DNA of 64,000 nt, taken from positions 3,596,001 to 3,660,000 of the forward strand of contig OZ252290.1 of NCBI GenBank assembly GCA_965250105.1, given 5' to 3'. Source of the DNA: JBCBSK01 sp965250105. GTDB lineage: Bacteria; Pseudomonadota; Alphaproteobacteria; Rhizobiales; Tepidamorphaceae. The first letter of the stretch is position 1; the number at the start of each line of letters is the position of its first letter. This document shows positions 26,431 to 34,832 of this stretch, piece by piece. Both the position numbers and the translations under genes were made by a program. The notes below the pieces were generated by a model. The model was not told the DNA's origin. It saw only the letters and a list, made by a program, of their open reading frames with translations, and ran no database searches.

Positions 26431-27861
26431 ATGGACCCCAACGCGATCACCATCCCGTCGCTGATCCCCGCGCTCCCGGAGCTTCTCCTCTGTGTCGGCG
26501 CCATGGCGCTGTTGATGCTCGGCGCGTTTCGCGGCAACAAGTCGACCGGCCTCGTCACCGGCATCGCGATCGGTCTGGTGCTGGCCGCCGCCGTCCTGGT
26601 CCAGCTTCTGCCGGCCGATGTCGAGACCTTCGGCGGCAGCTTCATCCTCGATCCCTTCGCGCGCTTCATGAAGACGCTGACGCTGCTCGGCGCGGCGATC
26701 AGCCTGATCCTGTCGATCGACTACATCAGGACCAAGCGGATCGAGCAATTCGAATTCCCCGTCCTGATCCTGTTGGCGACGGCGGGCATGCTGATCATGA
26801 TCTCGGCCAATGATCTGATCGCGGTCTATATGGGTCTCGAACTGCAGTCGCTGGCGCTCTATGTGCTGGCCGCGATCCGTCGCGATTCGACGCGCGCGAC
26901 CGAGGCCGGCATGAAATACTTCGTGCTTGGCGCGCTGTCCTCGGGCCTGCTGCTCTATGGCTGTTCGCTGATCTACGGCTTCACCGGCACGGTTCGTTTC
27001 GATGGGATCGCGGCGGCCGCGACCCAGACCGGCGGGATGATCGGGCTGGTCTTCCTGATCGTTGGCTTCGCCTTCAAGATTTCCGCCGTGCCGTTCCACT
27101 GGTGGACGCCCGACGTTTATGAAGGCGCGCCGACGCCGGTCACCGCCATGCTGGCGGCCGCGCCCAAGGTCGCCGCGATCGCCGTCTTCGTTCGCGCGAT
27201 GATCGCGGCATTCCCCGAGATGACGCCGCAATGGCAGGTGATCATCGTCTTCCTGTCGATCGCGTCGATGGCGCTCGGCGCCTTCGCGGCCATCGGTCAG
27301 CGCAATATTAAGCGCCTTCTGGCCTATTCCTCGATCGGCCATATGGGCTTCGCGCTCGTCGGCCTGGCGGCGGGCTCGGAAGCGGGCGTGCAGGGCATCC
27401 TGATCTATATGGCGATCTATGTCGTCATGACCGTCGGCGCGTTCGCCTGCGTCCTGTCGATGCGGCGCGGCGATTCGATGGTCGAGACCATCGACGATCT
27501 CGCCGGCCTGTCGCGGCAGGATCCGCTGAAGGCGTTTCTGTTCGCCATGCTGCTGTTCTCGCTGGCCGGTATTCCGCCGCTCGCGGGCTTTTTCGCGAAA
27601 TTCTACGTCTTCCTCGCCGCGATCGAGGCCCAGCTCTATACGCTGGCCGTGCTCGGCGTCCTGTCGAGCGCCGTCGGGGCCTATTACTATCTGCGCATCA
27701 TCAAGATCATGTATTTCGACGAACCCGTCGCGCCGTTCGATCCGATGGCGACGGAACTGCGCGGCGTATTGATCGCGTCGGGCCTGTTCGTGCTGTTCTT
27801 CTTCGTCTATCCCGCGCCGCTCATCGCCGCTGCCTCTGCCGCCGCGCGCTCGCTGTTCTAG
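26431..27861 (+). CDS. nuoN: NADH-quinone oxidoreductase subunit N
   Basis: NuoN is the third antiporter-like subunit and closes the nuo operon. The 476-residue product has YMGLELQSLALYVLAAI, the FHWWTPDVYEGAPTPVTAM channel motif and LLAYSSIGHMGFALVG. The length is typical. birA starts six bases after the stop codon, so the downstream genes are probably co-transcribed; I see no terminator. Confidence 0.97.
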   Translation: MDPNAITIPSLIPALPELLLCVGAMALLMLGAFRGNKSTGLVTGIAIGLVLAAAVLVQLLPADVETFGGSFILDPFARFMKTLTLLGAAISLILSIDYIRTKRIEQFEFPVLILLATAGMLIMISANDLIAVYMGLELQSLALYVLAAIRRDSTRATEAGMKYFVLGALSSGLLLYGCSLIYGFTGTVRFDGIAAAATQTGGMIGLVFLIVGFAFKISAVPFHWWTPDVYEGAPTPVTAMLAAAPKVAAIAVFVRAMIAAFPEMTPQWQVIIVFLSIASMALGAFAAIGQRNIKRLLAYSSIGHMGFALVGLAAGSEAGVQGILIYMAIYVVMTVGAFACVLSMRRGDSMVETIDDLAGLSRQDPLKAFLFAMLLFSLAGIPPLAGFFAKFYVFLAAIEAQLYTLAVLGVLSSAVGAYYYLRIIKIMYFDEPVAPFDPMATELRGVLIASGLFVLFFFVYPAPLIAAASAAARSLF

Positions 27862-27866
27862 CCGCG

Positions 27867-28667
27867 ATGACCTTCGTGCTCGGGCCGCGGGCGGCTGCCG
27901 CCGGCTACCGGCTGTTCTGTTTCGACGAGATCGGCTCGACCAGCGGCGAGGCCATGGCGCGCGCGCGGGCCGGCGATCCCGGACAGCTCTGGGTCACGAC
28001 TTTGCGGCAGACCGCAGGCTATGGCCGGCGCGGCCGCGTCTGGCAGATGCCGGCGGGCAATCTCGCGGCAAGCTGCGTGATCGTCCTTCAGGGCCCCCGG
28101 GCGACGCTCGCGACGCTCGGCTTCGTCGCGGGCCTCGCGCTGCATGACGCCCTGTCGACGCTGTCGGCGCCCGACATCTTCAAGCTGAAATGGCCCAATG
28201 ACGTCTTGGCCGGCGGCGCGAAGGTCGCCGGCATCCTGCTCGAAGCGCAGTCCCTGGCCGACGGCCGGCTTGCCGTCGTCACCGGGATCGGCGTCAATGT
28301 CGCCGCGAGCCCGGAGGGCACACCCTATCCGGCGACCACGGTCCGAGCCGCCATGGGCGATGCCGTCTCGGCGGAACGGGTTTTCGCCGCGCTCACCGAT
28401 GCCTGGCTTGACCGGGTGATGGCCTGGGAGGCTGGCGGATTCGCCGCGATTCGCACGGCCTGGCTGTCGGCGGCAGCTGGGCTCGGCGGACCGATCGCGG
28501 TGCGTTCCGAAGGGAGCGTCATGCGCGGCGTGTTCGAAACCATTGACAGCGACGGGCAATGTATGGTCCGCCGGGATGATGGATCCTTGGCGACAGTCGC
28601 GGCGGGCGACGTTCTTTTTGGGGCCGCCGCGAGCGAACGGGCTTCGGGCGAACGGGCGTCATCCTGA
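27867..28667 (+). CDS. birA: Biotin--[acetyl-CoA-carboxylase] ligase
   Basis: The enzyme activates biotin to biotinyl-AMP and attaches it to the carrier protein of biotin-dependent carboxylases. The 266-residue protein has the adenylate-binding loop GRRGRVW (residues 53-59), the conserved LKWPNDVL segment with the catalytic lysine, and a short C-terminal SH3-like domain. It lacks the N-terminal helix-turn-helix of E. coli BirA, so it is a monofunctional ligase and not a repressor. Its stop overlaps the rnj start. Confidence 0.94.
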   Translation: MTFVLGPRAAAAGYRLFCFDEIGSTSGEAMARARAGDPGQLWVTTLRQTAGYGRRGRVWQMPAGNLAASCVIVLQGPRATLATLGFVAGLALHDALSTLSAPDIFKLKWPNDVLAGGAKVAGILLEAQSLADGRLAVVTGIGVNVAASPEGTPYPATTVRAAMGDAVSAERVFAALTDAWLDRVMAWEAGGFAAIRTAWLSAAAGLGGPIAVRSEGSVMRGVFETIDSDGQCMVRRDDGSLATVAAGDVLFGAAASERASGERASS

Positions 28668-30340
28668 TGGCGGGTGACGCGCGGGAACTGGTATTCGTGC
28701 CGCTCGGCGGGGTCGGCGAGATCGGCATGAATCTCGCCCTCTACGGTTTCGGGCGCAAGCATGAGCGCAAATGGCTGATGGTCGATTGCGGCGTCAGCTT
28801 CGCCGCCGAGGAACATCTGCCGGGCGTCGATCTGATCCTGCCCGACATCTCCTTCATCGAGGAAGACCGCCAGGACCTGCTTGGCATCGTCCTGACCCAT
28901 GGCCATGAAGACCATATCGGCGCGGTGCCCGATCTCTGGCCACGGCTCGAGGCGCCGGTCTATGCGACGCCGTTCACGGCGGGGCTGTTGTCGGCCAAGC
29001 TGATGGAAAATCGCGGCGTGGCCGATATTCCGATCACCGTGGTCGAGCCGGGCGGGCGCGTCAATCTCGGCCCGTTCGGCGTCGAACTGGTGCGCATGGC
29101 CCATTCGGTGCCGGAACCGAGCGCCCTGGCGCTGCATACCGATCTCGGTACCGTGCTGCACACAGCCGACTGGAAGATCGATCCCGATCCGGTCGCCGGC
29201 CCCGCCATGGATGTCGCGCGGCTGAAGGCCCTCGGCGCGGCCGGGCTCAGGACCGTGATCTGCGATTCGACCAATGCGATGCGCGAGGGCACGTCACCGA
29301 GCGAGGCCGATGTCGGTCGCGGCCTGTCACAGGCCATCGCGGAAGCGCGCGCCCGCATCGTCGTCACCTGTTTCGCCTCCAATGTGGCGCGGATCCGTTC
29401 GGTCGCGCTGGCGGCACTCGAAAACGACCGCCAGGTCGTGGTCGTCGGGCGTGCCATGCACCGCGTCATCGGCGTGGCGCGCGATCTCGGCTATCTCGAC
29501 GGCATTCCGGAATTCCTGTCCGACGATGCCTATGGCTATCTGCCGCGCGACAAGGCGGTGCTGTTGTGCACCGGCAGCCAGGGCGAGCCGCGCGCGGCAC
29601 TGACCCGGATCGCCCGCGAGCGCCATCCCACCATCGAACTAAGCCCCGGCGACCGCGTCCTCTATTCCGCCCGCGTCATTCCCGGCAATGACCGCGAGGT
29701 CGGCGCCGTGTTGAACGCGCTCATCAAGCGCGGCATCGAGGTCATCACCGACCAGGACCGGCTCATCCATGTTTCAGGTCATCCGAGGCGCGGCGAACTG
29801 AGCGAATTCTATTCCTGGGTCAGGCCGCAATCGGTGATCCCGGTGCATGGCGAGGCGGCGCATCTGAACGCCCATGCCGAGCTTGTCCGCGATCTCGGCG
29901 TCGACGACATCTGCGTCGGCTACAATGGCGATGTGATCCGGCTCGCGCCGGGCCCGCTCGACAAGGTCGACGACGTGCCGTCTGGCCGGCTGTTCAAGGA
30001 CGGCCGCATCATCGAGCATGAGGAATCGCCCACCGTCCGGGCGCGCCGCTCGCTGGCCTTCGCCGGCATGATCACCGTCAGCCTCGCGACCGACGACCGG
30101 GGCGACCTTGCCGCCGACCCGGAACTGTCGATGATGGGGCTGCCGGCGCGCACCGCCGACGGCACCCGCTTCGACGAGCTCATTCTCGATGCCGTCGAGG
30201 ACGCGGTCGACGCGTTGCCACGCGCCCGGCGCCGCGACGCCAGCCGGCTCAAGGAGACGGTGCGGCGTGCGGTCCGCTCGACGGTCGATGCGGAATGGGG
30301 CAAAAAGCCCAATTGCGACGTGCTCGTGCATCAGGTGTGA
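28667..30340 (+). CDS. rnj: Ribonuclease J
   Basis: RNase J is a metallo-beta-lactamase/beta-CASP nuclease with 5'-to-3' exoribonuclease and endonuclease activity in mRNA decay and rRNA processing. The 557-residue protein has the zinc motif THGHEDHIGAVP (His78, His80, Asp82, His83) and the beta-CASP motifs including CTGSQGEPRAAL and HVSGHPRRGEL. The size is typical for alphaproteobacteria. The start ATG shares a base with the birA stop (TGATG), so the two are coupled. Confidence 0.95.
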   Translation: MAGDARELVFVPLGGVGEIGMNLALYGFGRKHERKWLMVDCGVSFAAEEHLPGVDLILPDISFIEEDRQDLLGIVLTHGHEDHIGAVPDLWPRLEAPVYATPFTAGLLSAKLMENRGVADIPITVVEPGGRVNLGPFGVELVRMAHSVPEPSALALHTDLGTVLHTADWKIDPDPVAGPAMDVARLKALGAAGLRTVICDSTNAMREGTSPSEADVGRGLSQAIAEARARIVVTCFASNVARIRSVALAALENDRQVVVVGRAMHRVIGVARDLGYLDGIPEFLSDDAYGYLPRDKAVLLCTGSQGEPRAALTRIARERHPTIELSPGDRVLYSARVIPGNDREVGAVLNALIKRGIEVITDQDRLIHVSGHPRRGELSEFYSWVRPQSVIPVHGEAAHLNAHAELVRDLGVDDICVGYNGDVIRLAPGPLDKVDDVPSGRLFKDGRIIEHEESPTVRARRSLAFAGMITVSLATDDRGDLAADPELSMMGLPARTADGTRFDELILDAVEDAVDALPRARRRDASRLKETVRRAVRSTVDAEWGKKPNCDVLVHQV

Positions 30341-30404
30341 CGGTGTCGGCGCGACCCGTCGCGGCGCGGCCGCGATGTCGGATGCAGGCTGAGGAGGAAG
30401 GATC

Positions 30405-30809
30405 ATGATCGGCAGGCTCAACCATGTCGCCATCGCGGTGCCGGATATCGAGAAGGCGGCGGCGGTCTATCGCGACACGCTCGGGGCGGCGGTCTCGGAT
30501 GCGGTGCCGCAACCCGATCACGGCGTGATCACCGTCTTCATCGATCTGCCGAACACCAAGATTGAATTGCTGGAGCCGCTCGGCGACGATTCGCCGATCG
30601 CCAAGTTTCTCGAGCGCAACGGCGATGGCGGCATCCATCACGTCTGCTACGAGGTCGACGACATCCTGGCCGCGCGCGATCGCATGATCGAGACCGGCGC
30701 GCGCGTCCTGGGGCCGCCGGAACCCAAGATCGGCGCGCATGGCAAGCCGGTCCTGTTCCTGCACCCCAAGGATTTCTGCGGCACGCTCGTCGAACTCGAA
30801 CAGGCCTGA
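30405..30809 (+). CDS. mce: Methylmalonyl-CoA epimerase
   Basis: The enzyme interconverts the (R) and (S) forms of methylmalonyl-CoA in propionate catabolism. The 134-residue VOC-fold protein has the expected metal ligands: His7 in RLNHVAIAVPD, a His in QPDHGV, a His in GGIHHVCYEVDD and the C-terminal Glu in GTLVELEQ. The start ATG follows GAGGAAGGA. The rnj-mce-DUF1467-proS order is common in Rhizobiales. Confidence 0.93.
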   Translation: MIGRLNHVAIAVPDIEKAAAVYRDTLGAAVSDAVPQPDHGVITVFIDLPNTKIELLEPLGDDSPIAKFLERNGDGGIHHVCYEVDDILAARDRMIETGARVLGPPEPKIGAHGKPVLFLHPKDFCGTLVELEQA

Positions 30810-30828
30810 CCGGGACGGCATCGCACCC

Positions 30829-31101
30829 ATGTCCATCGCAGCCTCGATCGCGATCTATTTCATCATCTGGTGGACGGCCTTGTTCGTCGTCCTGCCTTGG
30901 GGCGTCAGGACGCAGGCCGACGACGATGCGGTCGTGCCGGGCTCGGCGCCGAGCGCCCCATCGCGCCCGCTTCTGGCGCGCAAGCTGATCGCGACGACGA
31001 TCGTGTCGGCCGTCATCTTCGTCATCGTCTATATCGTGCTGACGACCGATGTCGTGACGCTGGACAGCGTGCCGTTCCTGCCGCGCTTCGAGCCGATCTG
31101 A
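30829..31101 (+). CDS. DUF1467 family small membrane protein
   Basis: The 90-residue protein has two predicted membrane helices, one at residues 5-25 (IYFIIWWTALFVVLPWGVRT) and one at about 52-72, separated by a short acidic loop. This is the pattern of DUF1467, a family of unknown function that often lies between mce and proS in Rhizobiales. The start ATG at 30829 was chosen because the upstream part of the frame overlaps mce. No function can be assigned. Confidence 0.85.
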   Translation: MSIAASIAIYFIIWWTALFVVLPWGVRTQADDDAVVPGSAPSAPSRPLLARKLIATTIVSAVIFVIVYIVLTTDVVTLDSVPFLPRFEPI

Positions 31102-31228
31102 GCGTCGGACTTCGCCGCCGCTTGCCTCGCGGTGCGGTCCGGACTTGTCTTTTGCCCGCCGATCGGCAAGGTGCATGCGACTGTCCCGACCCGCCGATCC
31201 CGGCCCTCTTGAACGGAACCCGCCTGTC

Positions 31229-32548
31229 ATGCGTCTGAGCCGCTATTTCCTCCCCATCCTGCGCGAAGATCCCGCCGAGGCGGCGATCGTGTCGCACCGG
31301 CTGATGCTGCGCGCCGGCATGATCCGCCAGGAAAGCGCCGGCATCTATGCCTGGCTGCCGCTCGGTTTTCGGGTGCTCAAGAAGATCGAGCAGATCATCC
31401 GCGAGGAGCAGAACCGCGCTGGTGCGATCGAATTGCTGATGCCGACGATCCAGCCGGCCGATCTGTGGATCGAAAGCGGCCGCTATGACGCCTACGGCGA
31501 GGAGATGCTGCGCATTCGCGACCGGCACGACCGCAAGATGCTGTTTGGGCCGACCAATGAGGAGATGATCACAGAGATCTTCCGCTCGCACATCCGCTCC
31601 TATCGCGATCTGCCGCGCAATCTCTATCACATCCAGTGGAAGTTCCGCGACGAGGTGCGCCCGCGCTTCGGCGTCATGCGCTCGCGTGAGTTCCTGATGA
31701 AGGACGCCTATTCCTTTGATATCGACGAAGTGTCGGCGCGCCAGTCCTATCAGCGCATGTTCGTCGCCTATCTCCGCACCTTCGATCGGCTCGGGCTGAA
31801 ATCGATCCCCATGAAGGCCGAAAGCGGGCCAATCGGCGGTGATTTAAGCCATGAGTTCATCATTCTCGCCGCAACCGGGGAGAGCGAGGTCCATTGCGAC
31901 CGGGCGGTTCTGGATCTCGACGTGCCCGGCGCGGATGTCGATTTCGACGGCGATCTGTCGGGCATCGTCGACAGTTGGATGGCGAACTATGCCGCGACCG
32001 AGGACATGCACGACCAGGCCGCCTTCGAGGTCGCCGTTCCCGAGGACCGCCGGGTGCAGGCGCGGGGCATCGAGGTTGGTCATGTGTTCTATTTTGGCAC
32101 CAAATATTCCGAACCCATGGGCGCCAAGGTCACCGGCCCCGACGGCCACGAACATGCCGTTCACATGGGGTCCTATGGTATCGGGCCGACCCGTCTGGCG
32201 GCGGCGATCATCGAGGCCAGCCACGATGATGCCGGAATCATCTGGCCCCAATCGGTGGCGCCGTTCGATGTCGGGCTCATCAATCTCAAGGTCGGCGACG
32301 CGGAAACGGATAAGGTCGCGCAGGACCTCTACGGCAAGCTCGTGTCGGCGGGGCGGGATGTGCTCTACGACGACACCGACGAGCGGCCCGGGGCCAAATT
32401 CGCGACGATGGATCTCATCGGGTTGCCCTGGCAGCTCACCGTCGGCCCGCGCGGGCTTGCCGAGGGCAAGGTCGAGCTGAAGCGCCGCGCAACGGGGGAG
32501 AAAGAGCTTGTCGCACCCGATGACGCTGTCGGACGCATCCTCGGCTGA
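31229..32548 (+). CDS. proS: Prolyl-tRNA synthetase (short form)
   Basis: The class II synthetase charges tRNA-Pro. The 439-residue product is the short alphaproteobacterial type, without the insertion editing domain of E. coli ProS. Motif 2 is visible around RPRFGVMRSREFLMKDAYSF and motif 3 around GSYGIGPTRLAAA, followed by the anticodon-binding domain. The start MRLSRYFLPILRE matches the family; the frame is open 28 codons upstream but that part is not conserved. The 3' end overlaps lolC by about 40 bases. Confidence 0.96.
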   Translation: MRLSRYFLPILREDPAEAAIVSHRLMLRAGMIRQESAGIYAWLPLGFRVLKKIEQIIREEQNRAGAIELLMPTIQPADLWIESGRYDAYGEEMLRIRDRHDRKMLFGPTNEEMITEIFRSHIRSYRDLPRNLYHIQWKFRDEVRPRFGVMRSREFLMKDAYSFDIDEVSARQSYQRMFVAYLRTFDRLGLKSIPMKAESGPIGGDLSHEFIILAATGESEVHCDRAVLDLDVPGADVDFDGDLSGIVDSWMANYAATEDMHDQAAFEVAVPEDRRVQARGIEVGHVFYFGTKYSEPMGAKVTGPDGHEHAVHMGSYGIGPTRLAAAIIEASHDDAGIIWPQSVAPFDVGLINLKVGDAETDKVAQDLYGKLVSAGRDVLYDDTDERPGAKFATMDLIGLPWQLTVGPRGLAEGKVELKRRATGEKELVAPDDAVGRILG

Positions 32549-33821
32549 CGCGGGCGCCGGGCGGCGCGATCCCGGCCCGTTCTCCCGTTTCGAATGGATG
32601 TTGGCGCTGCGCTATCTGCGCGCGCGCCGGCGGGAAAGCTTCATCTCGGTTATTTCGCTGTTCTCCTTCGTCGGTATCGTGCTCGGCGTCGCCACGCTGA
32701 TCATCGTCATGGCGGTGATGAACGGCTTCCGCACCGAACTGCTCGGCAAGATCCTCGGCTTCAACGGCCATGTCATCGTCCAGGCCGTGGACGGTCCGTT
32801 CACCGATTTTCCCGAGGTCGCCGACCGTATTGCCCAGGTCGACGGGGTCGATGTTGTCTTGCCGATCGTCGAAGGGCAGGTCATGGCGTCGACACCACTC
32901 GGCGCGTTCGGCGCCCTGGTGCGCGGCGTGCGCCCGCAGGATCTCGACGCGCTCGACCTTGTTAGCGGTAACATACTGCTCGGCTCGCTCGACAATTTCG
33001 GCGACGGGCAGGGGATCGTCGTCGGCAGCGGGCTCGCCGAACGGCTCGGCGTGCGCATCGGCGACCGCATCAGCCTGATCTCGCCGCGCGGCGAGGTCAC
33101 GCCCTTCGGCACGACGCCGCGCATCAAATCCTATCCGGTGATCGCCATGTTCGAGGTCGGCATGTCCGATTTCGACGCCACCCAGGCCTTTCTCGCGCTG
33201 CCCGAGGCGCAGGCCTTCTTCAACATGGACGGCACCATCCACGGCATTGAGATCTTCGTCGAGGATCCCGACCAGGTGGATACCTATCTTCAGCCGATCA
33301 TCACGGCGGCCGATCGCGGCGTCTTCGTGTCCGACTGGCGCCAGCGTAATCGCACCTTCTTCAACGCGCTCCAGGTCGAGCGCAACGTCATGTTCCTGAT
33401 CCTGACACTGATCATCCTGGTCGCCACGCTGAACATCATTTCCGGCCTGATCATGCTGGTGAAGGACAAGAGCCGCGACATCGCCATCCTGCGCACCATG
33501 GGTGCCTCGCGCGGCGCCATCATGCGGGTGTTCTTCCTGACGGGCGCGACCATCGGCACGGTGGGCACCGCGGTCGGCGCCGTCGTCGGCATCATCGTCT
33601 GTCTGAACATCGAGGCGATACGCCAATTCATCTCACGGCTGACCGGCACGGAACTGTTCAGCCCGGAACTCTATTATCTGAGCCAGTTGCCGGCGGAAAT
33701 GGACCCCGCCGAAGTCGCCAGTGTGATCGGGATGTCGCTTATCTTGTGTTTCCTGGCGACGCTGTATCCGTCCTGGCGCGCCGCGAGGCTCGATCCGGTC
33801 GAAGCGCTGCGTTACGAATGA
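32508..33821 (+). CDS. lolC: Lipoprotein-releasing ABC transporter permease LolC/E
   Basis: This is the inner-membrane permease that extracts lipoproteins for LolA in outer-membrane sorting. The 437-residue protein has the MacB/FtsX topology: one N-terminal helix (FVGIVLGVATLIIVMAVMN), a large periplasmic domain (residues about 50-280) and three C-terminal helices. RARRRESFISVISLFSFVG is the LolC/E signature. TTG 32508 has GGGGGAG at good spacing; ATG 32520 is an alternative start without such a site. It overlaps both proS and lolD. Only one lolC/E gene is present, as usual in alphaproteobacteria. Confidence 0.94.
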   Translation: MSHPMTLSDASSADAGAGRRDPGPFSRFEWMLALRYLRARRRESFISVISLFSFVGIVLGVATLIIVMAVMNGFRTELLGKILGFNGHVIVQAVDGPFTDFPEVADRIAQVDGVDVVLPIVEGQVMASTPLGAFGALVRGVRPQDLDALDLVSGNILLGSLDNFGDGQGIVVGSGLAERLGVRIGDRISLISPRGEVTPFGTTPRIKSYPVIAMFEVGMSDFDATQAFLALPEAQAFFNMDGTIHGIEIFVEDPDQVDTYLQPIITAADRGVFVSDWRQRNRTFFNALQVERNVMFLILTLIILVATLNIISGLIMLVKDKSRDIAILRTMGASRGAIMRVFFLTGATIGTVGTAVGAVVGIIVCLNIEAIRQFISRLTGTELFSPELYYLSQLPAEMDPAEVASVIGMSLILCFLATLYPSWRAARLDPVEALRYE

Positions 33822-34522
33822 GGGCGGTTTTGGGGGAGACCGAGAGGCCGGTTCTGGCGCTCGACGGCGTCATTCGGCGCTATCGCGAAGGTGGCGGGCG
33901 GGAGCTCGAAGTGCTGCGCGGCATCGATTTCGTTCTGCCGCGCGGGCAGATGTGCGCCATGATTGGCCAGTCGGGCGCCGGCAAGTCAACGCTCCTCCAT
34001 ATCGCCGGGCTTCTCGAACGGCCGACAGCAGGCAGCGTGCGGATTTCCGGCATCGAGGCCTCCGAACTGCAGGATGGCGAACGCACCCGGCTGCGCCGCC
34101 ATGAGATCGGCTTCATCTATCAGTTTCATCATCTTCTGCCCGAATTCTCGGCGCTCGAAAATCTCGTCGTGCCGCAGCTTCTCGCTGGCGTCGGCACCAG
34201 CCAGGCGCGCCGGCGCGCGCTCGACCTTCTGAGCTTTCTCGGCGTCGCCGAACGGGCCGACCACCGGCCGGCGGAACTCTCCGGCGGCGAGCAGCAGCGC
34301 GTCGCCATCGCGCGCGCGGTGGTCAACGATCCCAAGCTGCTTCTGGCGGACGAGCCGACCGGCAATCTCGACCCCGGAACCGCCGAAACGGTGTTCGGCA
34401 TGCTCGAGGCCCTGGTCCGCGCCACTGGGCTGGCCGCGCTCGTCGCCTCGCATAATCATGAGCTGGCGGCTCGCATGGACCGTCGAATTGTCCTGGAAAA
34501 TGGTTTGATTTCAGAAGGATAG
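33818..34522 (+). CDS. lolD: Lipoprotein-releasing system ATP-binding protein LolD
   Basis: LolD is the ATPase that powers LolC/E. In the 234-residue protein Walker A is GQSGAGKST at residues 50-58, the signature is LSGGEQQR and Walker B is LLLADEP. It overlaps lolC by ATGA. The stop codon is only 14 bases upstream of the first SOS box, which marks the start of a new transcription unit. Confidence 0.96.
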   Translation: MRAVLGETERPVLALDGVIRRYREGGGRELEVLRGIDFVLPRGQMCAMIGQSGAGKSTLLHIAGLLERPTAGSVRISGIEASELQDGERTRLRRHEIGFIYQFHHLLPEFSALENLVVPQLLAGVGTSQARRRALDLLSFLGVAERADHRPAELSGGEQQRVAIARAVVNDPKLLLADEPTGNLDPGTAETVFGMLEALVRATGLAALVASHNHELAARMDRRIVLENGLISEG

Positions 34523-34536
34523 GTTTAACTCAAAAA

Positions 34537-34551
34537 GTTCCCAATTTGTTC
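34537..34551. promoter_or_regulatory. LexA (SOS) box 1, GTTC-N7-GTTC
   Basis: GTTC (34537-34540) and GTTC (34548-34551) are separated by exactly seven bases, the direct-repeat LexA operator of alphaproteobacteria. The box lies immediately upstream of the -35 element at 34552-34557. That fits repression by blocking RNA polymerase. Confidence 0.85.
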
Positions 34552-34580
34552 TTGTAAAGAGAACAGGAAAAGAACATACT
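34552..34580 (+). promoter_or_regulatory. Sigma-70 promoter interleaved with the two LexA boxes
   Basis: TTGTAA (34552-34557) and CATACT (34575-34580) are separated by 17 bases. Box 1 abuts the -35 and box 2 fills the spacer up to the first base of the -10. Transcription would start near 34587, about 22 bases before the small gene at 34609. Confidence 0.7.
34561..34575. promoter_or_regulatory. LexA (SOS) box 2, GAAC-N7-GAAC
   Basis: GAAC (34561-34564) and GAAC (34572-34575), seven bases apart, form the reverse-complement orientation of the same LexA operator. With box 1 it makes a dyad centred on 34556. Two exact operators facing each other in one promoter suggest tight repression. Confidence 0.85.
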
Positions 34581-34608
34581 GACCTTCCCAGCTTCAGGGA
34601 GGGATGTG

Positions 34609-34710
34609 ATGCGTGAGTTTCTTCAAGACGTGATGGCGCTGAGCGCGGTCCTAGTGTTTTCGGCGACGGCCGTCATGCTGTTGGGCCATCTGTCCTTGTC
34701 CACAGGCTGA
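34609..34710 (+). CDS. 33-residue SOS-controlled single-span membrane peptide
   Basis: This short gene has a strong ribosome binding site (AGGGAGGGA, 34596-34604), an ATG start and a TGA stop. The peptide has a short polar N-terminus (MREFLQD), one hydrophobic span at residues 8-28 (VMALSAVLVFSATAVMLLGH within it) and a short polar end, LSTG. It lies directly behind a promoter with two LexA boxes. Size, topology and control resemble Caulobacter SidA, a 29-residue SOS-induced inhibitor of cell division acting on FtsW/FtsN. I see no sequence similarity I can vouch for, so function is inference. It is upstream of dnaE on the same strand. Confidence 0.75.
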   Translation: MREFLQDVMALSAVLVFSATAVMLLGHLSLSTG

Positions 34711-34832
34711 CTGCGGGCCGAGCTTGTCTTGCCGGGAGGCGGCCGGCAGCATCGGTAGACCATTATGGCTTAGCGCTTGCGAATCGGGTGGCGCGTTATG
34801 TCTGGTCGGTCGGCGGATGGGGAGGCAGGAAT

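Noticed and set aside
24835..27342. 835-codon open frame on the minus strand opposite nuoM and nuoN
   Set aside because: Composition (Arg, Asp, Gln, His-rich) is that of an antisense shadow of membrane protein genes; no domain or ribosome binding site supports it.
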